Below are positions 11,385 to 22,472 of a DNA stretch of 64,000 nucleotides, in pieces. The notes beneath the pieces were generated by a model. It was not told the DNA's origin. It made no database searches and saw nothing but the letters and a program-made list of their open reading frames with translations. The DNA comes from Doryteuthis pealeii (lineage: Eukaryota > Mollusca > Cephalopoda > Myopsida > Loliginidae): the NCBI GenBank assembly GCA_023376005.1, contig CM042142.1, positions 48,981,051 through 49,045,050 on the forward strand, written 5' to 3'. The stretch's first letter is position 1. Every line of letters begins with the position of its first letter. A program made the position numbers and the translations under genes.

Positions 11385-11466
11385 GAATCTTGCCTCAAAA
11401 ACTGCTAGCCAGTGACTGCTGAAAAAAACCCAGCTACGATTGAAAGCCGTAGCCGAAGCAGTGTAA
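11385..11466. repeat. Foldback J arm
   Basis: Shares 'CAGCTACGATTGAAAGCCGT' and 'TTGCCTCAAAAACTGCTAGC' with the arms at 16683-16790 and 17085-17190. Confidence 0.6.
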
Positions 11467-11473
11467 AAAATAG

Positions 11474-11600
11474 AGTTAGGGTTTAGGGCTGGGGTTGGAA
11501 TTGGGGTTTGGGTTTAGGGTTAGTTTAATGGAAAATAACTAATTTGGGTGACCCAGGAAAAACAGAACCACAAATTTTGTAATAAAACTCGAGCAGATTC
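11474..11600. repeat. TEL-MITE-related fragment
   Basis: A degenerate telomere-like run followed by TTAGTTTAATGGAAAATAAC and GGGTGACCCAGGAAAAACAG, the same order as the right half of the element at 36126-36445. No left half is present. Confidence 0.6.
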
Positions 11601-12268
11601 TTTAAAAAAACGGTACTCTTTGCGGCGAAGGGTTCTCCGCGAAGAGTACAAAAAAAAATTCTTCTATTCACACCTTCTGTCTTTAGTCTTTTTATTTAAG
11701 AGATTTGAAAAAAATCAGAAAGTTTTAAAATAAAATAAAAATTAATTCATTGCTAAATCAACACTGAAATTTTAATTAAAATCGAATATTTCCCTGTGTT
11801 TTGGTACATTTTTTTTTTCAAACGTAGGGGTCAGAATTGTATTAAAAAAAAAGAATTTACCTAGTTTTAAATTGAAATAGACATTAGAATTTTATTGCTC
11901 ATTTCCCCTTCAGTCTCATATAGAGAGGAAAAGAGAGTTATGTATAATGTAAGACAAGCGAAGGAGCGAATCTACCGAGAGGGTGCTGGAGGGGGGGGGG
12001 CTGCTATTACATATTGTGATCAATTTCACTCCCCTTCACTTATATAGAGAATAAAAAAGAGAGTTATGTATAATGTAAAGACAGAGACGGGTCACGATTT
12101 GACTTAATTGCAAATTATGACTAATTAGAACCAATTAAATTGGATTTTTTTTAAACATTTCGTAATCATAAAACTAAGGAATAATTTAGGAAAAATTTCG
12201 TGTGATCAAGGTCACCAGCAAAAAACCTTTAGAGATTGAAAGCTCAAAATCTCAGCTTTAGTATAATA
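11601..12268. other. AT-rich mosaic, partly duplicated at 15600-15890
   Basis: Contains a short direct duplication ('AGAGAGTTATGTATAATGTA' at about 11935 and 12060). A stretch from about 12085 on recurs near 15705-15890 (GACTTAATTGCAAATTATGA / CTCAGCTTTAGTATAATA). No coding signal. Confidence 0.45.
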
Positions 12269-12320
12269 CTAGAAAAGATGTGACCCGTTGGGTCACCCAT
12301 TGAGCTTGGGTTAGATTGTT
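12269..12320 (-). mobile_element. HEL2 3' terminus (Helitron-like)
   Basis: Read on the minus strand: a hairpin GTGACCC-AAC-GGGTCAC, then ATCTTTT, then CTAG followed by T. This is the layout of a Helitron 3' end (short hairpin about 7-11 nt before CTRR). The same hairpin family ends the element at 44207-44843. The 5' end of this copy was not located. Confidence 0.55.
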
Positions 12321-12461
12321 AAAAAATCACAATAATGTAATTTATTTTTAATACATTTTATACTATTTTTCAGTCTATTTTGTGCCAATTTATCGTAAAC
12401 ATAGACATCAACGTTGTCTAAGATGACGTAAAATCTGTATTTTACAAAATGATTTTACCCT

Positions 12462-13215
12462 TCCCTCCCTATTGAAAAAAAATTACCAAAAATCTGGGAA
12501 TTTTCCAATTTTAATGAAGTTTTCAGTGTTGATTTATTAATAAATAAATTTTATAATGCATCAGTTATTTTATTTCAAAACCTTCTGACTTAATTAGGTA
12601 TTCCTGCTATGGTAAATTAATATTTAAAATTCATTTCGAATATGAAACGCCTAATTTTAAGTTTCAAATTTCCTATTTCTAGATTTTAAAAACAAATATC
12701 TATTTAATAACTACTTTAGTTTATTATTGTTAACTAAGGATTTTTGTAGAAACACTATATTGAAAATTCAGGACGCCCTCCTTTTAAACAGAACAAATCT
12801 CGATGTATATTTTTCTTTCATAAGATAATAGTCAATTAAATCGAAAAGAGTAAAAAGAAAATCTACAAAAATGATTTTCTTAGTTTTTAGTTTACATTTT
12901 ATTTTTCAATTGTCGATACTTATTTTCTACCAGGATAGCTCCCTTAATTTTTTCCATTCTATTTACACCTTCAGTCTTTTGTCTTTTTACTCATACTGTA
13001 ATTAGTTTCAACTTTACAACTTTAGATATTTTGCGCCCCCACCAAAAACTAAAAGTTAAGTGGGCTAAAACTTAAGTGACCTGAAAAAAATCAGAAAGTT
13101 TTGAAATAAAATAAATGATGCATTATAAAATCCATTCATTGATAAATCAACACTGAAAATGTCATTAATCGGACAGTTCCCTGATTGTTAGTAATTTTTT
13201 TTCAACCGGGGGGGG
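12462..13215. repeat. Inverted-repeat arms of a foldback element
   Basis: 12470-12600 and 13080-13215 are imperfect inverse copies (shared 'TCAACACTGAAAATGTCATT' and 'CAGAAAGTTTTGAAATAAAA'). They resemble the inner parts of MITE-F (28394, 53769). The sequence between has no recognised content. Confidence 0.5.
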
Positions 13216-13269
13216 GTTATTTTGTAAAATATAGATTTTACTGCAACTTTGCTAGTGCCTGATATTTTT

Positions 13270-13600
13270 CATTTAAAAGAAGGGTACTATTCGCAGAGTT
13301 CAGTCCCGGCCTCCTGCCTTAAAAAACCCTACGTGGTGATAGGTAAAAAAAAAAAACCGACCTGGTAAAATATAACATTAAATATTTTGGTAAAACGCAT
13401 AAAGCGCTTTTTTTTTTTTTTTTTTTCGTTTTAATATTTTCAAAAATTCAATCGACAAATTATTTTTTCATATACAGCAGGCACCGCTTCAGCTAGGGAC
13501 TTAATTCATAGGTGGGTTTGATTTTTTACCTATCACCGCCTAGCGCTTTTTTTTTTTTAGGCAAGAGGCCGAGATGGAACTCAGCGAATAATACCAAAAG
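13270..13600. repeat. Foldback, related to J
   Basis: Arms at about 13273-13345 and 13525-13598 are inverse ('GTACTATTCGCAGAGTTCAG' against 'CTGAGTTCCATCTCGGCCTC'-type sequence) with poly(T) runs between. The pattern 'CCTGCCT...GGTGATAGGT' is like family J. Confidence 0.55.
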
Positions 13601-13631
13601 AAATTTTGGTATCCTTATCATTCACAAAATA

Positions 13632-14551
13632 TCTTATTATAATGGAGATTGTGGGTTTTTCTGTCTGTAACCGAAACAATTTTACTACTCAAGTCACAAT
13701 TTCCTTTGTTATTTACATCACATTCTCCATGATTTTATTTTTATTTAAACCTCAATTATTAATAAAATTGTTTTATATCATTAAGACTGTTAACAATATC
13801 TACATACTGTATTTACCGCGTACCCCACTTGTACGGGTCAGGCACAAAGTCCCTATTAACGTGGGACCACCCACAAACCGAAGCTCATGGAGTGGCAGGT
13901 GAAAAAATTGCGTCGATCCCGTCGGCATTCCCCCTCAAGGGGGGCGCCTCAGGCACTGGGCAATAAACCCAGCCCTGCCCCTTTAAATCAAGGGGGCAGG
14001 TGTTGCCTGGGGGATGGCCCCCTGGGATCGACGCCGTTAATTATATCAATGGTCCAGAGGCCGAAGCCACTGTTGACCATATCTACATACTAATAACATG
14101 CAATTATATTTATATATTCAACGAAATAGCGGTTTACAGTGTGAATGGGAAGGCTAATTTGCATATTGATCTTAAAAATTTGATTTTAATAAATATTGCT
14201 TAGTATTATTGATTTCTAATTGTTTGGTTTTATCTTAATAAATATGAGCAAAAAATCTCGGGATAAATCTTAGAAATCTATTAACATAAAGAAATAACTG
14301 TAATTTTATTCTTTTCTTCCTATTTTAACTAAATAGTTGAATTAGGGAAATTTACCACTGAAAGACGGGAGTAAGGGAAAATGGTGGAACAGTTAGTTTC
14401 AAAGTTGTTCTATTTTCTGATTATACCCCCTCTGTTCCAAATATTTTTATCTGAATTCTTATTCAGTTTCATTAGCCTTTCTAATTTAACATGATATTTT
14501 ATTATATTAAAACTTAAAAACTTGCACCCAGATGGTGCATATATTTGCTAG
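13632..14551 (+). mobile_element. HEL1 copy a (Helitron-like, with nested repeat)
   Basis: Begins TCTTATTATAATGGAGATTG after an A and ends with a hairpin TGCACCC...GGTGCA, ATATTTG and CTAG before a T. The inner body matches 51356-51983 along its length. Repeat D is inserted inside. No Rep/helicase ORF, so it is non-autonomous. Confidence 0.8.
13812..14073 (+). repeat. GC-rich repeat D, copy 2, nested in HEL1
   Basis: Inverse of 878-1146. It is flanked on both sides by near-identical copies of a roughly 23-bp HEL1 segment (ACTGTTAACAATATCTAC... and ACTGTTGACCATATCTAC...), read as a target-site duplication with two differences. That suggests insertion by target-primed reverse transcription. 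Confidence 0.75.
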
Positions 14552-14837
14552 TAAATATAAATGAATATAAATAAACGTTTGTGTTAAATCTGTGTTTTTA
14601 TTTTAACATTACTTGCATTCAGTAAGAAATATTTACAGAGCAGGTAAAATAAGCATAAAAGTAGGCTTACTCTTAACACTCTTCCTAAATTTTCACTCAC
14701 ATTTATTGACCCTATAAGTTTTAAAAATTAATAATTAAAGTAATTTTTTTTTAAATCTATATTAAAACATGACATAAATTGTATTTAATTTTTTTTACAG
14801 CCAGGAAAACAATTTTAAGTCACCTAGTGTACGAATC

Positions 14838-15345
14838 TTGGCTGACTTCTTAAAACGGTCGGAAAATTAAAACGGAAAGTTTTTTGGTGGTCCCCAATAA
14901 CAGTCTATGAATTAACATTTTGCGAATTGGGCTACAGTTTTAGGGGATTAAGGTTGATTTTAATTACGTATTGCTTTAAAAAATAAACAAAAAACTCAAA
15001 TTACTATACATTTGATGTTGAAAATATTTTAAAAAACTAAGTTTAATTGAAATTATACACTGCAATACTAACACAAACAACTGTCTCAATAATAGATTCA
15101 ATAATTCATTAAATGTATAGTAATTTGTTGTTTTTTTTCTTTTTTTTTTTTTTTTTTTTTTTGTTTTTTCTTTTTTTGCTGTTCATTTCTTTTAAGCAAT
15201 ACGTAATTAAAAACAACTTTAATCCCCTAAAACCATAACCCAATTCGCAAAATGTTAATTCATAGTCTGTAGTTAAGCTGTTATTGGGGACCATAAAAAA
15301 ACTTTTCGTTTTAATTTTCCGACCGTCTTCAGAAGTCAGTCCGAA
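14838..15345. mobile_element. Foldback element K
   Basis: Arms of about 170 bp: the left contains AACGGTCGGAAAATTAAAAC and TTTTAGGGGATTAAGGTTGA, and the right carries their inverses. A poly(T) run of about 40 nt lies beside the right arm. No ORF. Confidence 0.75.
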
Positions 15346-15415
15346 TCTTATTTACATTTTTTAAGAAATCAAACAATTATCTTCTCGATAAATTTTAAGT
15401 ATTAGTATAAGTATC

Positions 15416-15417
<2 letters not shown>

Positions 15418-15479
<62 letters not shown>
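15418..15479. repeat. (GA)n microsatellite
   Basis: About 30 GA units. Confidence 0.95.
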
Positions 15480-15480
<1 letters not shown>

Positions 15481-15876
15481 AAGCACTATCAGCAGTCAAT
15501 TTTATTAAAACAAAACAACTGGTCTGGAGAAAGGGAAGGGGCGAATCTACGGATTGTTACGGGGTAAAAGGTGGGGGTTTGAGTGCTGATTTTTTAGTAA
15601 TAAAACAATTACAGGCTGTGGGCCCTCCCACTCCCGTTAACTCGACTACTCCCGTTAACTCTCCCACTCACGTTAAGAATCGTATATAATATAAGACAGG
15701 GATTGGTCTGTTGTTGACTTAATTGCTAATTACGGCTAATTAAAACCAATTAAACTGATTTTTTAAAAACAATGAGTAGTCCTACAACCAAGGAATATCT
15801 AAGTATAAATATTGTGTCCATAACATGAAGAGAAAAAAATCCTTTAGGAAAAGAAAGTTGATAATCTCAGCTTTAG

Positions 15877-15927
<51 letters not shown>

Positions 15928-16682
15928 AAGGGTAGGAGGATTGGAGTAAATCTGACAGAACATAGTAAAAGAGAAATAACCACGTGAGGTTCGGTTCGGT
16001 CCATATGCACTGTGTAATAACTGCAGTTATGTAAGAACACAGACACGGAGTGTCAGGTCGCTCAATGTGCTACTGGTACTATGTAACCCAGTGCTACCTG
16101 TTTCATAGTCGGATCATCGGCGACTAAACCGGTAACCCTAGATTTTGTCTGGTGAGGAATGTGGATAAGACACCCCGCAGAACAAAAGAACAAGATCTGT
16201 AAAAGGGCAGGGGGAGCTGAACTCTTTGCTCAGCAGCCATCAAGCACATTATTTCTAAAGTCCAACTGTCAGGAATTAACGGCTTTCGGCGTACTCTTCA
16301 TTGTGTCTGTGGAAGATTTGTGGCAAACAAGGACATCTCCTTCTCCGGACCGGGATATGCATGCGGGGTTTGGGGGACCGCTCGTGAATTCCCTATTACC
16401 TTATTACTCTTTTCATGAATTCACCACAAACACGCTTTAAACTTTTTTTTGGGGGGTGGGCGTTGAGTCGGGGGTGAATGCTGATTATCCTCCGAGTAAT
16501 TCCCCTTTACACAAACACCCTATTGTCTCAATTTTCTTGTGACAATCTGTTGTAAGGAAATATATTTCGGTTATTTCCTATAACCCCAACATAAAAAAAA
16601 GGTTCATTTTATGCCGAAGACGTTGGTTTAGTCATTCTTCGTGGATATGCAATTTTTAAAAATTCAATTTCTTAAACACATT
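15480..16682. other. Mixed region: HEL2-associated repeat, (TA)n and unassigned moderate-GC DNA
   Basis: 15600-15880 resembles 12060-12270. A (TA)n tract lies at about 15882-15920. From about 15960 to 16440 the composition is more balanced and an open frame of 93 codons (16159-16440) occurs, but its translation resembles nothing I know. A TEL-MITE-like end (GGTTATTTCCTATAACCCCA) is at 16570. Confidence 0.4.
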
Positions 16683-17190
16683 TGGTAATTTATGAAGAAG
16701 ACCGTCCCGGTCTCCTGCCTCAAAACTTGCTAACGGTGAGTGGTGAAAAACCGACCTCAGCTACGATTGAAGTCCGTAGCCGAAGCAATAGATAGATATG
16801 AAGATGACTAGATAGATAGATATTTTTTTTTATTAAAATATTAAAGAATATCTAAATACTCAGATTTTCTTTTATTCATGTTTGTTTAATGTCTTGCTTT
16901 TAGTTTAAATAAGCAAGAATATCTAAATATTTTTATTTTTTTTATTACTTGTAATTGATTGTTGGAAATAAATATATTAAAATAAAATGAAAATACCGAA
17001 AAAATAAACGTTTTGGATTTTTTTATATGTAAGTGAATGTCGAAAAAAAAAATGCCCCAAGTTGGTTGTTTACTTTCAAGTGACACTGCCTCGGCTACGG
17101 ACTTCAATCGTAGCTGGGTTGGTTTTTCAGCAATCACCGGTAGCAAGTTTTGAGACAGGAGACCGGGACGGTCTTCCTCATAAATTACCA
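16683..17190. mobile_element. Foldback J, complete
   Basis: Arms at 16683-16790 and 17085-17190 are inverse over about 105 bp (CCGTCCCGGTCTCCTGCCTC on the left). The loop of about 295 bp is AT-rich. Confidence 0.75.
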
Positions 17191-17224
17191 CACATTTTTG
17201 CAAACTCCTTTTTTTTATTTATTT

Positions 17225-17690
17225 AATCCATAGATTGATCCCTAACAGGTACTGCCATTCCGGATAAGAGTGGACCTGGGATGAATGGTGACGAAATGGT
17301 TCTCCACATTTCCCAGAGCTCCATAATTAGAACTTCAACATCGGATAGTTTAACGTCATACTCCGGACATTAAGACCCTCAATCACTGCCTTATAGCACA
17401 TATATGATCAAAAGTGCTGGAGTTTGCAATGAGAGCAATAGGTTTGGGACTATCATAGAGTTTGGTGTGACCAGCTGATTGATCGGAAAGGGGATTTTAC
17501 GATCACCCGTCTAGCCTAAATAAGGATCAAAGTGGAGTGCTGCATGTAATGGACTGCTCAGCCACGTGGGTTCCATCCTTAAGCATCAAGGGTCGACACC
17601 CACGGCCAACAGGTGGCCCCATTGGGGAAGTCTTGCCCCTCTACAGAGGTGCAGTCGGTGCATTCTAAAGCCCCGGCCGACAGGGTTCAT
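17225..17690 (-). repeat. Family B copy
   Basis: Carries the family-B order: 'CTAACAGGTACTGCCATTCC', the CCATCTTGGGCTAG-like middle region, then 'GGTGCAGTCGGTGCATTCTA' and CCGACAGGG. The LINE-like tail is not present at the lower end. Diverged. Confidence 0.7.
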
Positions 17691-17894
17691 AAAAAGTAAT
17701 AAACCTTATCCGGATTTTCAAAGTTGTTAATTAGTAAATTCAGTCACAACAGAATCGTAGATGGATTTTCTTGTTGACGGTAATTTCTCTAAATGGTTTC
17801 TGAAATTTCATTGCACCTCTTTGACAAAATTCATCTTGCTTAATTCAAATACACAAAATGCCTTCCCAACAGCTATAGAATCTAGTACCCAAGA

Positions 17895-18037
17895 CTGACA
17901 AAGGGGTGATAGGTGTGGCGCTCCACCTCAGACGCAAAAACAATCCCCTTGGTCTAGAGCTAATGAAAAAAGGATAGACTCCCTCGCTGTCTGCCTGATA
18001 CTGACTTTATGCCACTCCGACGACTTTACTTATACTT
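17895..18037 (+). mobile_element. SINE1 3' part
   Basis: Matches the SINE1 body 'GTGTGGCGCTCCACCTCAGA' to the terminal 'CGACGACTTTACTTA'. The tRNA-like head is missing (5' truncation). Confidence 0.7.
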
Positions 18038-18074
18038 AAACTCAGTTGGATATATATATATATAGAGAGAGAGA

Positions 18075-18169
18075 GAGTATAGATAAAAGGATATGAAAAC
18101 AACACAATATGCTGTTAAAGTGACTTTAACAGCATATTGTGTTGTTTTCATATCCTTTTATCTATACTC
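18075..18169. repeat. Near-perfect 95-bp palindrome
   Basis: Two 47-nt arms (GAGTATAGATAAAAGGATAT...) meet with a single central base at 18122. I see no mismatch. Single arms recur at about 26848-26895 and 27530-27580, so the palindrome is two arms of a dispersed element joined head to head. Confidence 0.9.
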
Positions 18170-18199
18170 ATACCGTCGGATTCATTTCCTTTCTCTTAA

Positions 18200-18201
18200 C
18201 T

Positions 18202-18262
<61 letters not shown>

Positions 18263-18541
18263 TATGAAAAGGTGGAATGAAAACATCACATATTGCTGTT
18301 AAAGAGAAAACAGTTTATAATATAATCATAGCTGATACTGATCAATATTTCGATTTTACAAAAATCATCATCAGAGCTCATTCACTCCGTGGTGTTTAGG
18401 TCGGAGAAAAATGTCAAATCAATTCACAAAAACAAAAAAAAAAACCCTTAATTCTGCAAAAAAGAACGAAAGTTGTTACATTATTCATCAATGTGGGCAT
18501 TCGTGCCATATTTTTGTCGGTCATGCCGATATGTATATCTT

Positions 18542-18582
<41 letters not shown>

Positions 18583-19168
18583 ACATTTTTGCTTACCATT
18601 ACTTTCATTCTTATTTTTATCTCTTTATATTATTTTTTATATAATTAACTATATTTAACTACCCAAAACTTCTATTATCATAACATATACAACCGTTTTT
18701 TTTTTTTGTTTTGTTTTTTTAAATACTCTCAAACCAAATTAAACTAGTTATTAAATAATTTTAACTTTTCACCTTTTAACTATTAATACGACCCATAATA
18801 TATTTTTTATTAATTAATAATTGAAAAAATAATTTCCATAAATTAATCCAAATTTTTAATCCAATAAACAAAAACCGTTCCCGATCTACGAAAATATAAA
18901 TAAGCGTTCCTCTACTAAAGTTAAGTCCCATTCCAACGGGCATGTTTATAACACCTAAGATTAATCGAAAACTCGATTAATTTAACTAAAGTAACCCTGA
19001 AGAATCAATCGATGAAATCGAGTAGGTTACTCCTTTCCATTGCTAAAATAAATTTATGCTCTACATTGTATTGAGCACTTTGTATTTGTTTTTTCTCAAC
19101 CTTAGCCTCTGGATATTGTGCGCTTCCAACGATCGTACTTATACCCACCGATAAGTTACTACTTATAC

Positions 19169-19219
<51 letters not shown>

Positions 19220-19357
19220 GCTATAGCTATAGCTACTATACAATCACCATGGTCCTACTGAAACCCTTAATAATACACTTCAAGTGTTTCTCTACAAAAT
19301 TCAGTATCGTCTGTGTTAATATATCAAAGTTTTTCCTTGAATCTATTTTTGGAACTA
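18200..19357. other. AT-rich region with (TA)n tracts
   Basis: (TA)n tracts at about 18203-18258, 18546-18575 and 19186-19218. The remainder is AT-rich with no coding signal. Peptides such as YIYIYIY come only from the microsatellites. Confidence 0.6.
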
Positions 19358-19927
19358 CAGTGGTACCTTGATTTACGAGTTGTTCAACTTACGAGTTTTC
19401 CGAGTTACGAGTTATCACTAGGCCGATTCTTTGTTTCATATTGAGCGCTAAAATCTGAGGTACGAGCGAACTTCAGATACGCTTATGTTAATAAGTTTGC
19501 CAAAAACATTTAAGTTTCTAAATTTATTTCGCCAAATAAAAATCTCATTTATAAAAAAAAATAAGGTAATTTCCTATAAGTCTAACATGATTAAAGGGGA
19601 ACCTCTCTTGACTGATAAATTATTTATTTATTTTCCCATTAAACTAACCCTAAACCCGTCTTCGGTCAAGAGTGGTTCCCCTTTGATCATGTTAGACTCA
19701 GAGGAAATAACTAAAAATAAACATTAAAACATATTATAGCCCATAATTCGTTACTTTTTATTTTATTATGTTTGCATACAATAAAGTCCTATTTTCCTAT
19801 TTAAGAAAACGTAAAAAAAATAAAAGGAACGGATTAATGGCATTTCAGTTTATTTCAACATGGACAATTGATTTGATATACAAGGAAATTGAGTTACGAG
19901 TTTAACTCATAAGTCAAGACACCACTA
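19358..19927. mobile_element. Mariner-type MITE with nested TEL-MITE
   Basis: Left end CAGTGGTACCTTGATTTACG, right end (minus) AGTGGTGTCTTGACTTATGA, both flanked by TA. The repeated 'TTACGAGTT' inner motifs are typical of a widespread mariner-derived MITE. It has no transposase ORF. The TEL-MITE at 19565-19712 is inserted inside. Confidence 0.75.
19565..19712. mobile_element. TEL-MITE copy 2
   Basis: Termini GGTAATTTCCTATAAGTC and its inverse. The telomere-like core is reduced to CTAACCCTAAACCC. The 8-bp target duplication AAAAATAA is perfect (19557-19564 and 19713-19720). Confidence 0.85.
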
Positions 19928-20240
19928 TATTTCTTTTATAGACATGCTGTATGTGCATAGAATCATCAACAAGGGGAGGCTACTCTAACTTTACTTGTTT
20001 GAAAACGATTGGAGTATACCAAGGTAGGTCACTCACAGCATCACATTCAAATATATGTTTATGGGGAGACTACTCTATTTTTTTTATAAGATTTCGTAAA
20101 TGAAAAATGTTAATACCAACGATTCTTTTTTTTTAACACTAACTAAATTTGAATCTTGGAAATATAAGGAGGTTTCGGTAGATGATATCCACTGATTTTA
20201 ATGGTACTTACCTACACAATTTTACTTATTTTTATTTAGT

Positions 20241-20247
<7 letters not shown>

Positions 20248-20300
<53 letters not shown>
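20248..20300. repeat. (TA)n microsatellite
   Basis: About 26 TA units. Confidence 0.95.
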
Positions 20301-20303
<3 letters not shown>

Positions 20304-20383
20304 TATTATATATAAATGATTGTCGTTTAGTACTGTTTCTAATCAACACTTATATCCATTGCGTCATGTATCCAAAGTCAAGG

Positions 20384-20612
20384 GCCAGGTTAGCTCAGTC
20401 GGTAGAGCGTTTGGCTAAGGTTCCTAGTTCAATACCGGCCCTCGCCAACTCAGCGTATGTGTACAGACTCACAGGGATCTGTGCGGTAAAGTAAGGAGCT
20501 GATGAGGCTAAGATAATCTCCTTGGTCTAGCGCTAGTGAAAAGGGGATAGATTCCCTCGCTGTATGGCTCATAAGGACATTAGGCCACCCGACGACTTTA
20601 CGACTTTTTTAA
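20384..20612 (+). mobile_element. SINE1 copy (tRNA-derived)
   Basis: The head has an A box TTAGCTCAGTCGGTAGAGC and a B-box region TTCCTAGTTCAATACCGG, typical of a tRNA promoter but not folding as a good tRNA. The body contains AGGGATCTGTGCGGTAAAGT and TCCTTGGTCTAGCGCTAGTG. It ends with the CGACGACTTTACG block. About 230 bp. Confidence 0.8.
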
Positions 20613-20631
20613 AATTGAAAATATGGTAATC

Positions 20632-20718
20632 TGAACATTAGCTACATAAATGAGAGTAACCTCCCCTTCTTTATTTCACTTTGAGGAAGCCGTCTGTTTT
20701 GGTCGGCCATTTTCATTT
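20632..20718 (+). repeat. MITE-G half copy
   Basis: Starts GGTAATCTGAACATTAGCTA and continues through CCATTTTCATTTTC; only the left arm is present. Confidence 0.75.
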
Positions 20719-20741
20719 TCATCGGAGACCCTTATGACATA

Positions 20742-20991
20742 GTAAGTAAAAGTAAAGTCAGCATAGTGGCCTATTATTAGTAACAGCCAGACAGCGAGGG
20801 AGACTATCCCCTTTTCACTAGTGCTAGATCAGGGAAATTGCTTTTGCAAATGAAATGGAGCACCACACCTACCATCAGTTCTCCACTTCACCACATAGAT
20901 CCAAGTCATGCTACTCATGCACTGTTGGCGAGGGCCAGTATTATCTAGGAACCTCGTGGCTCCTAAGCGGATGCTCTACCAACTAAGCTTA
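20742..20991 (-). mobile_element. SINE1 copy
   Basis: Inverse SINE1, with the A box at the high end (minus: TTAGTTGGTAGAGCATCC). Diverged in the B box. It abuts LINE LA. Confidence 0.75.
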
Positions 20992-21485
20992 ATCAAACCG
21001 ACTTTGGGAGGCTGCAGACTAACTTTAAGGAAGTCTAGAAAGGAACAAGTCATTATGTCCCGATTATGCATTGGTCATACAAAACTAACACACTCTTATA
21101 TACTCAAACAAGAACAACAGCCACAATGTGAAACATGTCAAACACCCCTGACAGTTAAACACTTATTGATGGAATACAGATTTTTTGCTCCCATCAGAAA
21201 CCATTATTTTAAAGCAAACAATATGAAGGATCTGTTTGAAAATGTTGACATTGGGGATATTTTCTCCTTTTTAAGGGAAATAAAATTATACCATAGAATA
21301 TAGACATGAAACAAATCAATGCCATACAATATAATTCCCAATAATGCTAACACATTGTTAAGACCAATTACTAAAAGTATATATATGAATACACAATATG
21401 TAAACACCCCAACCGCTAGGCATGATATAACTGGACGGGGTTGATATGCCGTTAAAATCAATAAACCAACCAACCAACCAGCCCT
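20992..21485 (+). mobile_element. LINE LA, 3' end with ORF C-terminus
   Basis: The reading frame to 21303 holds SRLCIGHTKLTHSYILKQEQ and CETCQTPLTVKHLL, a CxxC...H zinc-knuckle pattern at the C-terminus of many non-LTR retrotransposon ORFs. The last cysteine expected after HLLxE is tyrosine here. The 3' UTR ends GGTTGATATGCCGTTAAAAT and an (AACC)n-type tail. 5' truncated. Confidence 0.8.
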
Positions 21486-21937
21486 AGTCATGATTAAATA
21501 GTCAGCTCCCATGGCGGTAGATATCTCTTCCAGAACCAAACAGGGGCAGACATTCACTACATGTGCATAGGAGGGGGGTGGATATCAGATATAGTGTTGG
21601 CTAATTACAAGAAGCATGGAGGTTTAGAAGGATGCAAAGCCTCAGCACCTAACAACTGATGCAGGTTATTTGTTCCATGCTTCAGTAACTCTGAGCGTGA
21701 AAAAAATGTTTCTGAAAGTCATGGGAGCTGTGCTGTTTTCTGACTTTGTCTAACACATGCGGGTATGCCGACAAAAGGAAATCAAAAAGGTGCTCAGGGT
21801 TGCTGTTGACAAAATGTCAGATATTGTGAAAAAAAGAGTTTAAGTCTTTGCCTCCTTTGACCGCTCACAGTGACTCTTCCACCATTACGATCCTACTGTA
21901 TGCCACTGGCAGTGGCTCTCACATGTAACTTGTTTGC
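21486..21937. other. Region with short repeat shared with 38720-38880
   Basis: 'AGTGTTGGCTAATTACAAGAAGCATGGAGG'-type sequence (21590-21625) resembles 38755-38785. Otherwise nothing is recognised. Confidence 0.4.
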
Positions 21938-22161
21938 TCTTAGCTCAGTCAATAGAGTGTTCGGCTAGGAATCACAAGGTTCTTGGTTCGATAACGGCCC
22001 TCACCAACTCAGCGTATGAGTAGCACAGGGATCTGTGCAGTAAAGTAAGGAGCTGATGATAGGTGTGGCGCTCCACCTCAGATGCTAAAATAATCTCCTT
22101 GGTCTAGTGCTAGTGAAAAGGGGATAGACTCCTTTGCTGTCTGGCTGATACCGACATTACT
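21938..22161 (+). mobile_element. SINE1 copy
   Basis: tRNA-like head CTTAGCTCAGTCAATAGAG, B-box region TTCTTGGTTCGATAACGG, then the standard SINE1 body. Confidence 0.8.
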
Positions 22162-22202
22162 TCTTTTATTTGAATAGAATGAGTTCTGATGTGAATAGAT
22201 AG

Positions 22203-22445
22203 AGAGCATTCGACTGGGTAATCACAAGGTTCCGGGTTCAATACCAACACTCATCAATTCAGCGTATGAGTAGCACAAGGATCTGTGCTGTAAAATGAGC
22301 ACTGATGGAAGGTGTGGCGCTCCACCTCAGATGCCAAAACAATCTCCTTGGTCTAGCGCTAGTGAAAAGAGGGTAGACTCCCTCGCTGTCTGGCTGATAC
22401 TGACTTTAGGCCACGACGACGACTTTACTTATACTATAAAATTCA
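22203..22445 (+). mobile_element. SINE1 variant, head truncated
   Basis: Starts at AGAGCATTCGACTGGGTAA. The body carries a deletion variant (TAAAATGAGCACTGATGGAA) shared only with 24256-24515, showing that both belong to one duplicated segment. Confidence 0.8.
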
Positions 22446-22472
22446 GTTGGATACTATATATATATTATTATA

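Noticed and set aside
16159..16440. 93-codon plus-strand frame
   Set aside because: Balanced composition but no recognisable domain and no splice partners; described only as unassigned sequence.
20384..20460. Possible tRNA gene (TTAGCTCAGTCGGTAGAGC)
   Set aside because: The box A and B words are present, but there is no acceptor stem or proper anticodon arm, and the unit continues into a repeated SINE body.
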